A stretch of 64,000 nt of DNA from Diphasiastrum complanatum (taxonomy: Eukaryota; Streptophyta; Lycopodiopsida; Lycopodiales; Lycopodiaceae). The notes under the pieces are model-generated. The model saw only the letters and a list, made by a program, of their open reading frames with translations, did no database searches and had not been told where the DNA came from. Made by a program: the position numbers and the translations under genes. This document shows positions 55,382 to 64,000 of the stretch, one piece after another. The DNA is taken from assembly GCA_029204225.1 (NCBI GenBank), contig CM055100.1:9066713-9130712 (forward strand), read 5' to 3'. The first letter of the stretch is position 1. Each line of letters starts with the position of its first letter.

Positions 55382-56040
55382 TGTGAGTTATTGCAACTAG
55401 TTTAGTCATATTTGCTACATTTGTTTATATGACATTTGAGGCCAATTTCATATTAGACTTAGAGTTTGACTTTCAAAGTTATATTAGTCTAAAATAATTT
55501 GAATAAACACTTTTGGAAAGCGTGGGAAACTATAGAACATGAGTTTTGGTGAGATTCAATTTGAGTAGTAGATACATTGAATTTGTCACAAAAATAGTAG
55601 GGTTTTCTATTATGGAGGGAAACCAAAGTTTGAATTTAGGTTTGGACCTACTATTAAAGGATGTAGCTTGTGTGAAGAGATACAATTCTCTCTCTCTTAT
55701 CTCATTCATGCTTATACATGGTTCTCTTGGGTTCTACTATCCATTGGTGCACTATACTTGTGATATGTTGCAATTTTGGGTGTAGAATGTTCATTAAAAG
55801 CTATTTTCAGATCCACACGTGTGAAATATAGTAGTTACCATTATTGTACAAACATAAATTTTATTTCATGTTTTGATTGATGTTTGTTCAAAATCTGTTA
55901 GAGTTTGCATCTCATGCATAGTGTAGAGTTGTTGGTTTTTCTACATTGGCAAGATTGGTGATTTGTTGTCTTTCTAACCCATGATCATTTTATGGATTTG
56001 GATCTTAATTGATCTAAAATTCTTCACATGGTATCAGAGC
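55382..56040 (+). mobile_element. Copia 5' LTR and primer site
   Basis: TGTGAGTTATTGC (55382) to ...AATTCTTCACA (56028), 647 bp, then TGGTATCAGAGC (56029-56040), an intact initiator-tRNA-Met primer site. Same LTR family as 15141 but well diverged (its TATA region is TATTAAAGG, about 55650). The insertion interrupts the Tat-like extra gene. Confidence 0.9.
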
Positions 56041-56630
56041 TTGTGTTTTAGGTTATGAAGGAAGCAATCACATCTAACAATGATTTGGAGAAGATATCAA
56101 TGCTAGAGCATGCTAGATTGGATTCTACACCAAATCGAGTTTTTTGCATATGTAGATTGGATCTGTTGTAGATCAAAACTCTATTTAGGTTTATAATCTT
56201 GATCAAATCCGATTTCTCACAATTCATGTTGGATTTGGCTAATTTTTAGAGCATTGGAAAATCCTAAGTGGTGGCTACAAGATTGGATATCAAGTTTTTG
56301 ACATTTGCATGTAGATTTTAAAATTATCAATTTTTTGTGATTTTGTCAAAAAAATCCTAATTTTGATTGGATCTCTAGATTGTGAGGTTACTGATCTTCA
56401 TTTGAGTGTGTTTCAATCTTAGGAAGTGGCAAGAGTCATTAGATTGAGGATAGATCATAGGTTGATCAAAATTTCACTATTCTATGTGTTGATTTGCTTG
56501 GTACTAAGTGCTAGAAGAGAATTGAGAATTTCATATCTTTGTGATTTCCTTTTGAAAACATTTGTTGTTGTTCAAAGGAGTGCTTTGTGCATTGAAACAG
56601 GTTGAAAGAGAGGATCATGACATTGCTACA

Positions 56631-58640
56631 TGGCTACATCAAGTGGAGTCATGTTGGAAGCCAATGATAGGCTTACCTCAAGTAACTATCATTGTGGAAA
56701 GTGAGGATGGAATCACTTCTTGAGATGAATGATGTTTTGGATATTGTTGTAGGTTTTGAGGAGAGGCCATCAACACAACAAGATCAAATGAGGTATGACA
56801 AGAGGGCCAAAAGGGCTCTACATATGATAAAGATGAATGTTACCACTGAGTTTCTCAAGGAAGCTGGTAAGAGTACTTCATCAAAGGATGCTTGGGATTC
56901 ATTGAACAAGCTTTATGAATCCAAGTATACTTCTAAAATATTGACTCTAAGAAGACAAATCCTTTCTTGTTTGCAAAAGAATGAAGAAAGTCGAAATACT
57001 TTTATTTTGAGAGTGAAAGCATTGAATGATGAGTTAGATTGCATTGATGAGAGCATTAAGGAAAAAGAGTTTGTTCAAGTTATTCTTAATGAAATGTTGG
57101 ATGCTCATGCTAATATTGTTCAAAGTATTGCTATTCAAAAGACTTTGCCAAGTTTGATTGATCTTCAAGAGATCTTGATTAATGAAGAATATAGACTTCA
57201 TGCAAGAGGTGGATCTTCATCACCATCTCAAGTTGGAGAGGAGGCTATGTTCATCAAGGGCAAATTCAAGGGCAAAGGCAAAAGTAAGTGGTCTAAAGGG
57301 AAAGATCAAGGGGATGCTTCTTCAAATGGCAAAAAGAAAGATATTTCAAAGCTCAAGTGCTTCTATTGGGGCATCAAAGGACACTTTACAAGTGAGTGCT
57401 ACAAGAAGAAGAGAGATCAAGGAGACAAGCAACGTAATCTTACTCTTGATGAGGATGGTTTGGATGTTCAAGATGCAAATTATGATGCTTTTGTGATGTC
57501 TTCATGTATGCTTACTAATGATGGAGATCTAGATCCATGGTGGATTGATAGTGGAGCAAGTTCACACCTGAATTTTTACAAAGAGTACTTCACTTCTTTG
57601 TTGGCATATAGAAATGGCAAGAGGGTGATCTACACGACCAATGATGGCGAGTGTGCAATCAAAGGGATTGGCACAATTCCTATTTCTCTTTCTACAAATA
57701 GGAATGTTCATTTGAGGGATGTTTCGTTCATACCTTCCATTACCAAGAATTTACTTAGTGTGAGTCAATTGCTAAGTAAAGGTTTGAAAGTTGAGTTTGA
57801 TGGAGATGCTTGTATGAGCAAAAGGAAGGATTTCTTGATTGCAAAAGTTAAAAGACAAGGGAAATTGTTCAAACTACATGCTTCTGTTATTGCTAACCAA
57901 GTTGGATATATGGCAAGTGAGCAAATACCTATTCAAGAGGTTTGGCATAAAAGGATGGGACACCTCAACTTCAAGTCATTGGAGGTAATGGCTAGGAAGC
58001 AAGTTGTGATTGGTCTTCCAAGTTCCTTAAAATGTATCAATCACATTTGTGAGTCTTGTGCTTTGTCAAAGTCACATAGACTGCCTTATACTACATCAAC
58101 ATCTAGATCTACAATGCCTTTTCAAGTTGTACATTCGGATATTTATGGAGTTACTACAATCAGCAATAGTGGAGCTATGATGTATGTAACTTTCATTGAT
58201 GATTTTAGTAGATTTTGTTGGATCTATCTACTAAAGAGCAAAGATGAAGTGTATGATGTCTTTGTTAAGTTCAAGAATGCAAGGGAGAACCAATTTTCCA
58301 CAAGCATCAAGTGCTTAAGGAGTGACAATGGTGGAGAGTACATATCTACCAAGTTCAAGGCCTTTTGTGATGAGCATGGGATCAAAAGGGAGTATACAAC
58401 ACCAAGGACCCCACAAAAAAATGGAGTGGCTGAGAGGAAGAATAGGACTTTATGTGAAAGTGCTAAAGCCATGAGGGTAAGTGCTAAACTTGATAAGCCA
58501 TTTTGGGATCAAGCCTTGTTGTGTGCTAATTTCTTGTGCAATAGGTGGCCGAGTGCTATTTCGGATGGAAAGACACCTTTTGAGATGCTATTCAAGAGGA
58601 GGCCAAGTGTCAACTTTCTTAGAACTTTTGTTTTGGGTAA
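56631..58640 (+). pseudogene. Copia gag-protease-integrase gene, 3'-truncated, one frameshift
   Basis: ATG at 56631 (MATSSGVMLEANDRL); a single-base change of phase near 56690 joins to a long open frame (56692-58653). Domains in order: UBN2-type gag (about 56690-57190), basic linker, zinc knuckle CFYWGIKGHFTSEC (second Cys replaced by Trp), protease WWIDSGASSHL (about 57540), gag-pre-integrase VWHKRMGHLNFKSLEVM with CESCALSKSH, and the integrase core with first Asp in FIDDFSRFCWIYLL, second in RSDNGGEY and Glu in TPQKNGVAERKNRTL, so D-D-E is complete. The coding match ends at VNFLRTF near 58630, where unrelated sequence begins; RT and RNase H are missing and no 3' LTR follows. Confidence 0.92.
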
Positions 58641-59195
58641 TGTAATTTTTTAAAGAATTCAAAGTTTATATCATGGAGGAATAATCTCATCTATATGCTA
58701 TGTGATTCCAGCATGATCAATTCAAACTACTATCAAAAGTCTTGTATGTTCCTAAACTCTCTACAGATCTGTTATCATAAGTAGAATTATAGATTTAGAT
58801 CATAAGGTGGAATTTGAGTCTGATCAATGCAGAATTATCGATAGGAATAATAAGATCCTTGTACTCAGCAAGAGGCATGGATACTTATATAGATTGGCAC
58901 ATTGTTATTCTAATTCTAGTCAAGCCCTGAAAATCTCTGTTCTTGTCAATAAAGCATTACTATGACATCATTGCTTAGGACAATTGAATTATGCATATGT
59001 ATCGAACATGTCCAGACAATCCCTTGCACTTGGTCTTGACTATCCTTTGGCAAAGTCGATCTCCTTGTTTGCCATAGCTGCATCCTTGGAAAGCAGACTA
59101 GGATTTCTTTTAGATCGAGTCATAGGCATGCAGTAAAAGGTTTGTTAGATGGTGTTCATTCATATATGTCCGATGATGACATGGTTAAATTGATT
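58641..59195 (+). pseudogene. Fragment of another copia (protease end / gag-pre-integrase)
   Basis: Weak but ordered similarity: KVLYVPKLSTDLLS-like text (about 58735-58765), a stretch ending ILVLSKRHGYLYRLA (about 58855-58900), HCLGQLNYAYVSNMSRQ (about 58965-59015, the gag-pre-integrase HxRLGH region) and SLESRLGFL. Several stops and frame changes. A different family from the left neighbour. Confidence 0.5.
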
Positions 59196-59330
59196 GATTG
59201 GTTGCTAATAAAAGAACTTTTAGGTCGAGAATTAAATGTCGCAAGGCCTAATAGTCAAGTTAGTTAATAAAAGTGGGTTCCCACTCATTTTCAAATTCAA
59301 ATAAGAAGGGAGGTAGGATTTGGCCAATAG
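59196..59330 (+). mobile_element. Tat-like LTR remnant
   Basis: ATGTCGCAAGGCCTAATAGTCAAGTTAGTTAATAAAAGTGGGTTCCC is a diverged reverse complement of 35840-35910. Ends undefined. Confidence 0.6.
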
Positions 59331-60403
59331 CCATCGAGGCCAAGTGCCCTGAAATCCACAATATATAGTGGTACATTGTATTTCATTTTTCATGCTCAAT
59401 CAAGAAGTGGAATCTTTGTAATTGAATGTGCTTCCCATAAGTTCTAATGCATGGCTTATCCAGAAGGGAGAGAGGCTATGCTTCCCATAAGTTCTAGTGC
59501 ATGGCTTATAACCATACAAGAACTTGGGCAAAATCACATAGGAAATTTCCAACATCTATAGACTTTTAGCGAAGACTTCCCACATCTACCTCAAAATTAG
59601 GAGGAGACAACATTTTGAAGACAACTAGAAGAAAAAATTAGACATCATTTTTCATAGACAAAATCAATGTTAAGCTATTCTTTACCAACTTCAACGGAGG
59701 CCTACGGCAACAATTCTCATACCTGCTTTGAAGTTGGCAATAGAATTAGTGTTCTTAAAAACATCTCTATGAATTTGACATGGATAGCAAAAAGGTTCAA
59801 ATAGATGTGAATAAAGTAGTCGTAGCGGTTGTTTAAGGTGGTGAATGGGAGCCAAGACAATAAACTATAGATGACTCCAACAATTCTCTTATTATGAAGC
59901 AAATAAGACAATGACTGATTGATCATTGTTCTATCTATGGAGTAGGATTCCTCAACTGTTGCATCTGCATGAGTGCATGAGTATATCAAATACTCAAGTC
60001 ACCAACATTTCTTGAGTAGGAACTTACCGTGGGTGAAACAAATTTGTAGCAACGACAATTATGGAACAACAATATAACTTTTTACAGCAATGGCAACAAT
60101 TCTGTATCAGCTCACGATCACAAAGAAATTGCGATTTTTAAAGTTTTCTGGATTAGGTTCAGATGTATGGTGCCCATGCCTACTGATTTTTGTAGCGATC
60201 ACTTTAGTGCGCAATCTCCATGAAATGGATCACTGGAGATTATGTTTGAACGCACACTCATTCTAAGAAGACCACAATTCCAAGGGAAAGTGAGCAGGTC
60301 AAAACGTAATCATCATCACTAGCAAGACATGATTATTCAATAGATTTGAATCTGCAATATACTAGACACACACACAAACACGATTTCCAAAAATTTTCAA
60401 GAG
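59331..60403. other. Unassigned, with a short duplication
   Basis: TGCTTCCCATAAGTTCTARTGCATGGCTTAT occurs at 59429 and 59480 (51-bp period). A minus-strand 90-codon frame at 59717-59989 has no recognised domain. An (AC)n-like run lies at 60366-60380. Confidence 0.4.
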
Positions 60404-61422
60404 GTGTTTTTCAACAATTTTCAAGAGGATTTTCTGAAAATTTTCAATGAGTTTTTCCATGGCACTAAGCCTCTTGGTGTTCCAATCGGTTCTCTTGGTT
60501 ATGTCACTTCATTTATGCAAGATGCTTTGGATGAATTTGTTTGTCATTCTGATATATTTCCAAAGCCTGGAAATTCTCAAGTTGCTTTTGGAACTCTCAT
60601 TCAATACTTTTCCCAACGTCCTGGCTATCTTCTACGTTGTGTTTTTCCTTCACTTGATGTATTGTCATTACTTCGAGATTTTGATGATACTTTGTTGGGC
60701 ATATTTGATCGAATTTTCGGGCCAGATACATTTGACATTTGTGACAAATTTTCTAAGAGACAAATTTATCTTCCTGCTCCCTCATGTGGGGTTGGCCTAG
60801 TATCCACCACTTGCATTGGTCCGACTGCTTTTCTAGAAAGTTGGGCTCTTGTTGCCTCTGCACTAGTTTGTAGGTTTCAACAAGGTAACAAGCTTATTTT
60901 TCTTGATTTGGTAGCTCATGGAAACCGACAATTCTGCTTTTCAACACACTCTTCACACTACTAGAGATATACTTCCACCACTCGTGCAGTCTTTTATACC
61001 CCCCTTTGAATCTTTGGTAACAAATAAATGATTAGTTTTTTAGAAGACTCTCATGAAACATCTTCACTCTTACTCCATTTACCATCTGATGCAGTTCAGG
61101 CTCGTCTTCTTTTATGTGCTGGTCCAGGTGCAGAGGCTTGGTTGGTTGCACTTGCAATTCTTCCACTCTTGCAATTCTCCTTTGACTTGTTTATCACTGC
61201 CGTTGGTACCAGATTGGGGCTACCACATGCAGTGTTAAATGGTCTCTCTAAGTGCTCATGTGGTCATGAGCTGGATTCCTTGGATACTCAACTTATGCGG
61301 TGCCCCTCATGTGGAGATCATATACAATTACATGATTCCACTTGTGATGTTCTTGCCACATTTTCACAATCATCTCATCAGCATGTTGACCTTGTTATCT
61401 TTTGTGATGGAATTCACACTCT
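60404..61422 (+). pseudogene. C-terminal region of a non-LTR-type reverse transcriptase protein
   Basis: First frame 60404-60964: LGVPIGSLGYVTSFMQDAL (the RT-thumb GxPxGS segment), LRDFDDTLLGIF, LPAPSCGVGLVSTTCIGPTAFLESW. A stop and shift follow near 60961. Second frame 61028-61422: AVQARLLLCAGPGAEAWLVAL, RLGLPH, a zinc-ribbon-like CSCGHELDSLDTQLMRCPSC and LHDSTCDVLA. This order is what I recall for the C-terminal part of RT proteins found in some plants, algae and oomycetes, assigned from memory and not searched. The catalytic RT core is not in the window. The frame runs into a GA microsatellite. Confidence 0.6.

Positions 61423-61423
<1 letters not shown>

Positions 61424-61502
<79 letters not shown>
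61424..61502. repeat. (AG)n microsatellite, about 79 bases
   Basis: An uninterrupted AG dinucleotide run. It gives long RERERE / LSLSLS frames that are artefacts. Confidence 0.98.
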
Positions 61503-61506
<4 letters not shown>

Positions 61507-61740
61507 TTTTATTAATGTCTTTTCCATGCCAATAGGCATATGAGACGAAAAAAAGTACATGTCAAGTGTGTGGTACAATGAGAGCGTATGAAACGTCTCC
61601 GTAACAAAAAAGAAATGAAATGCCAATGTACTATACTATGAATATAAAGTAGGTCAAAAAAGTCTAATGCTGCCAAAAAATAATAGTATAACTCTGTATC
61701 ATCAAGTACTGCCGCAATGAAAGAAAGATGTGATGGGGTA
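61503..61740. other. Insertion splitting the RT-type gene
   Basis: About 240 bases with no similarity to the flanking protein; coding resumes at about 61740. With the GA run at its left border it may be a small non-coding insertion (SINE or MITE type), but no terminal repeats are clear. Confidence 0.4.
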
Positions 61741-61915
61741 TTGCTGATCCCTCTCGACAAGATCTTCTTTGTCGTTCTTCCACCACACAGGGGGCTGTTG
61801 CATCTCACGCAAGTCAAGAGAAGGAACGAGATTATAATGACTTTGCATTTGGTGAAGATTTCATCTCGTTTGCTTTGGAAACACATGGATGTGTTCACAA
61901 AAAAACTAAATGATT
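61741..61915 (+). pseudogene. Last domain of the RT-type protein
   Basis: Plus-strand frame IADPSRQDLLCRSSTTQGAV, then SQEKERDYNDFAFGEDFISFAL, ETHGCVHKKTK and a stop at 61911. The spacing of ADP.R.DL, KE..Y and ETHG with the upstream zinc ribbon suggests the nuclease-like end of the same protein; this is inference. Confidence 0.5.
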
Positions 61916-62287
61916 TTTTGTCCTTATGTGTGGAGCTTGTTATGAAATGCTAGGACAAAATGTTATGTTACCATTCGTATTGTATCACAACGTTAACAAG
62001 TGCTTTCGATTCTTCGATGAAATCTGTTTCAAAGCTTTCCAGAGTACCTATTAGTGACACTATTCTTAGTGACTTACATTAAGCAGTATGTTTTGAGTAA
62101 TTATTTTAAAATTTTATGTTTTATTGAGCTGTTTAGCTTAATCACTTTTTGCCATTTAGTATTATGGTTCTATGTAGGCAATCAATCTCAAATCTCATTG
62201 AGAGTGGATGGGCTAGAGCCACAAAAGATGACCTTTATCTTTTGAGCTCTCATCCACAAGCGAGAGGTTGAGGCTTGAGACTCCCTT

Positions 62288-62533
62288 ACCAAGGCGGAGA
62301 AAAAAACGAATTCCATGTGGTGGGCGTCAGCCCTCGTGCCATCTACGCTCCATCGTTCATGCGGCCATCACTTATATGTGGACACCACTCTGGCTGACTG
62401 GATCAACCAGCGTCGCTTTTCAGTTCAGAAACAAGAAAAGCTCTCTCTCTTCCTCCTCCGCTCCTCCCTCGGCTATTCTGTTGGACATGAAGGCGCGAGA
62501 TTCTACTTGAATGATGCGATGTGACTGGCCAGT
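62288..62533 (+). promoter_or_regulatory. Probable 5' untranslated region with upstream reading frames
   Basis: G+C-richer than its surroundings. A 69-codon upstream frame (62315-62524) ends 9 bases before the candidate main ATG at 62534. Overlapping its end in another frame, ATGTGA at 62519-62524 is a minimal start-stop. If the downstream exon is real, these could lower translation of the main frame. Confidence 0.35.
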
Positions 62534-62894
62534 ATGCCGCTCACATCCCCTGCTCTGCAAATTCACTCCTCCTCCTGCTCTGGATCGTCTTTAGAGCAAA
62601 GTGGGCTTCAATGGCAGCCAAGGTCAGCGCTGCTGCCTTCCTGCCGCCTCCACATCCAAAGGGATGCTGTGCGGTTGAGGCGGAGATGCCTGTTAGGTGT
62701 CGTTCCGGCTGGGATTCTAGGTGGGTTGCTGAATTGCACACTTTCGGCTGCTAATAATGTGGCAAAGCCGGATGGATGGGCTGGCAAGGCAACCCCTTTC
62801 CAGGATTTGGGCCTGGGCTTTCTTGAGCTTGTGCAATCCGATGGGGGTGATCCGCCCACAACAGTTTATGCACCAGGCAGGCGAATTGTAGCAG
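62534..62894 (+). CDS. Candidate first exon of a thylakoid-lumen-targeted protein
   Basis: ATG at 62534 opens a frame whose first 48 residues are rich in Ser, Leu, Gln and Arg with almost no acidic residues, like a chloroplast transit peptide. Residues 49-51 are RRR, followed by a hydrophobic stretch CLLGVVPAGILGGLLNCTL and then SAA. That is the layout of a twin-arginine thylakoid signal with its cleavage site. The mature part begins NNVAKPDGWAGKATPFQDLG and includes FLELVQSDGGDPP. GCAG/GTAGTG at 62894/62895 is a plausible donor after 120 codons. I cannot name the protein, and I found no convincing second exon before 64000. It could also be a chance open frame in a G+C-rich patch. Confidence 0.45.
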
Positions 62895-64000
62895 GTAGTG
62901 TTTTGCAACGCGGCGCCCTGACTCATTTATGCTTATTGTTTCTAAAATTTTGAAGGATTTTTCTTTTCGCTATAGTACATCAAATCGTGAAATACCGTTA
63001 TTTTTTTAATGCCTGTATACAACCGAATGAGAGTTTTAAAGACAATTATCAACCATGGCTTGTTCTGTGATGCACTGTATGCAAAAAAAAATAATGGAAT
63101 GTGGAGATTATGACAAGTTAACCTGAAACCCAGCAGGAACATTTCTCAAAATTTGTGCTAGTAATTATTTTTTAGAAACTTTTTTTGTGCTAGAGTTTGT
63201 TTTCAATTTCAAAGAGCTGGTTAAACATCCAATCTCTGTGGAAAGTAGGACATCTTCAACAAGAAATGTGGAATGCTGAAGACTTTGTGGATGAACTCCA
63301 ATAATTTTCTTGTGTAGTGGCTCCTACGAGTCATCAATGACTCGAACAATTGCTGAAGAGATGTCAGGAAAAAATTTGTATAAGTAACCCCAAAATTTCT
63401 CAACATAATCTGGAATAGAATATGACCGGGGAAGGTGCTGGTACACAAGTGCCAAAGAGGATCAATGAGAGCAGACAACCCATCGTAATAGTGGGCGTTT
63501 TCTGTTGTGTGTTGCTGTGGGTACATTCCGACGTTTATGTCAAAATTTCAGGACTTAATGTAATCTGACCTGCCCAAGAATTACTTTGTGGTTCGCATGT
63601 CCTTGTACTACAAACGAATGAAAAACCGTTTCCCGTATCATCCATAGGATAACTAGAAAAGCTTGATCTAGCTTGTACACCCAACTTTCTAGATCCTCTT
63701 AAGTACGTATATCAAAATATCTGTCGATCTTGATCTTAGCTTTGAAGGATTGTGTGATGAATGATAAGCTGGCATTGTAGACTACGTGTGAGTGGCATTT
63801 ATGTGAAATGGTTTCGAAAATGAGATGCATAGGGTGTTGTGGAACACACTATGGGAGACCCAATTAGCTTTTTCTGGATCGTTGCAAATTTTTTTTTGGG
63901 TTTTTATTGTTTGTAGTTGTTATTTATTTGGTTTTTGAATGGTTTCAGGGTAACAATATATGAATATAAATTGTATTCTGGACAATGGAATTTTTTTGGT
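62895..64000. other. Possible intron / unassigned sequence
   Basis: A+T-rich. No acceptor-exon combination recognised that continues the 62.5-kb frame. A 101-codon minus-strand frame at 63221-63526 has no recognised domain. Confidence 0.3.

Noticed and set aside
42849-56040. iMet primer sites as evidence of pararetrovirus insertions
   Set aside because: Every such site adjoins a copia-type LTR; no movement-protein, coat or pararetroviral RT motifs are present.
61414-61626. Long LSLSLS / RERERE frames
   Set aside because: Direct products of the AG microsatellite.
63221-63526. 101-codon minus-strand frame
   Set aside because: No domain or repeat partner; composition is ordinary for A+T-rich DNA.

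Overview
This is nuclear DNA of a land plant with a large, repeat-choked genome. The evidence is LTR retrotransposons of plant type (copia elements primed by initiator-tRNA-Met, Tat/Athila-like gypsy elements primed by tRNA-Asp, a chromodomain gypsy), high A+T intergenic sequence, short plant-style introns, and one recognisable plant-specific gene, a dormancy/auxin-repressed (DRM1/ARP) gene. The gene-poor nesting would suit a gymnosperm or fern, but the sequence alone does not settle the lineage.

Layout, left to right. 1-1600: the 5' leader, primer-binding site and LTR of a minus-strand Tat-like gypsy element whose genes lie outside the window. 1640-3850: an internally deleted copia element with one LTR. 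3885-11835: old, nearly non-coding LTR-element sequence (two LTR ends about 5.5 kb apart, a gypsy RT scrap, and a separate LTR with a primer site). 11985-14100: copia and gypsy scraps. 14100-18766: the 3' end of a plus-strand Tat-like element whose LTR is split by a complete 3.5 kb copia element (15141-18683) with a 5-bp target duplication and only a gag-protease gene. 18767-20236: copia gag remnants. 20237-23928: a minus-strand chromodomain gypsy (chromovirus) with 3' LTR. 24126-35993: the best-preserved unit, a minus-strand Tat-like element with 5' LTR, tRNA-Asp primer site, gag, pol, a large extra gene downstream of pol, and a truncated 3' LTR. 35994-43348: several broken copia elements, a 430-bp fold-back palindrome at 38.1-38.5 kb, and a gypsy RT scrap.

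43.3-53.6 kb is different: little recognisable transposon sequence, several local tandem repeats, and the spliced DRM1-type gene on the minus strand (51528 to about 50.7 kb), with an eight-copy minisatellite about 1.1 kb upstream. 53.9-59.4 kb returns to gypsy and copia remnants. 60.4-61.9 kb holds the C-terminal part of a decayed non-LTR-type reverse transcriptase protein interrupted by a GA microsatellite. 62.3-62.9 kb is a GC-richer island that looks like the first exon of a nuclear gene for a chloroplast thylakoid-lumen protein (twin-arginine signal), continuing beyond the window.

No transposon appears autonomous now. The Tat-like element is the most informative: gag, pol and the extra gene keep their reading frames apart from about six nonsense codons, most explicable as C-to-T changes. 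Its leader and its pol/extra-gene spacer carry an array of a short motif (GGCGAAGGTT and its reverse complement) in alternating orientation. The host genes are limited to the DRM1-type gene and the possible lumenal-protein exon. Spans not listed as features are short gaps in which I saw nothing.
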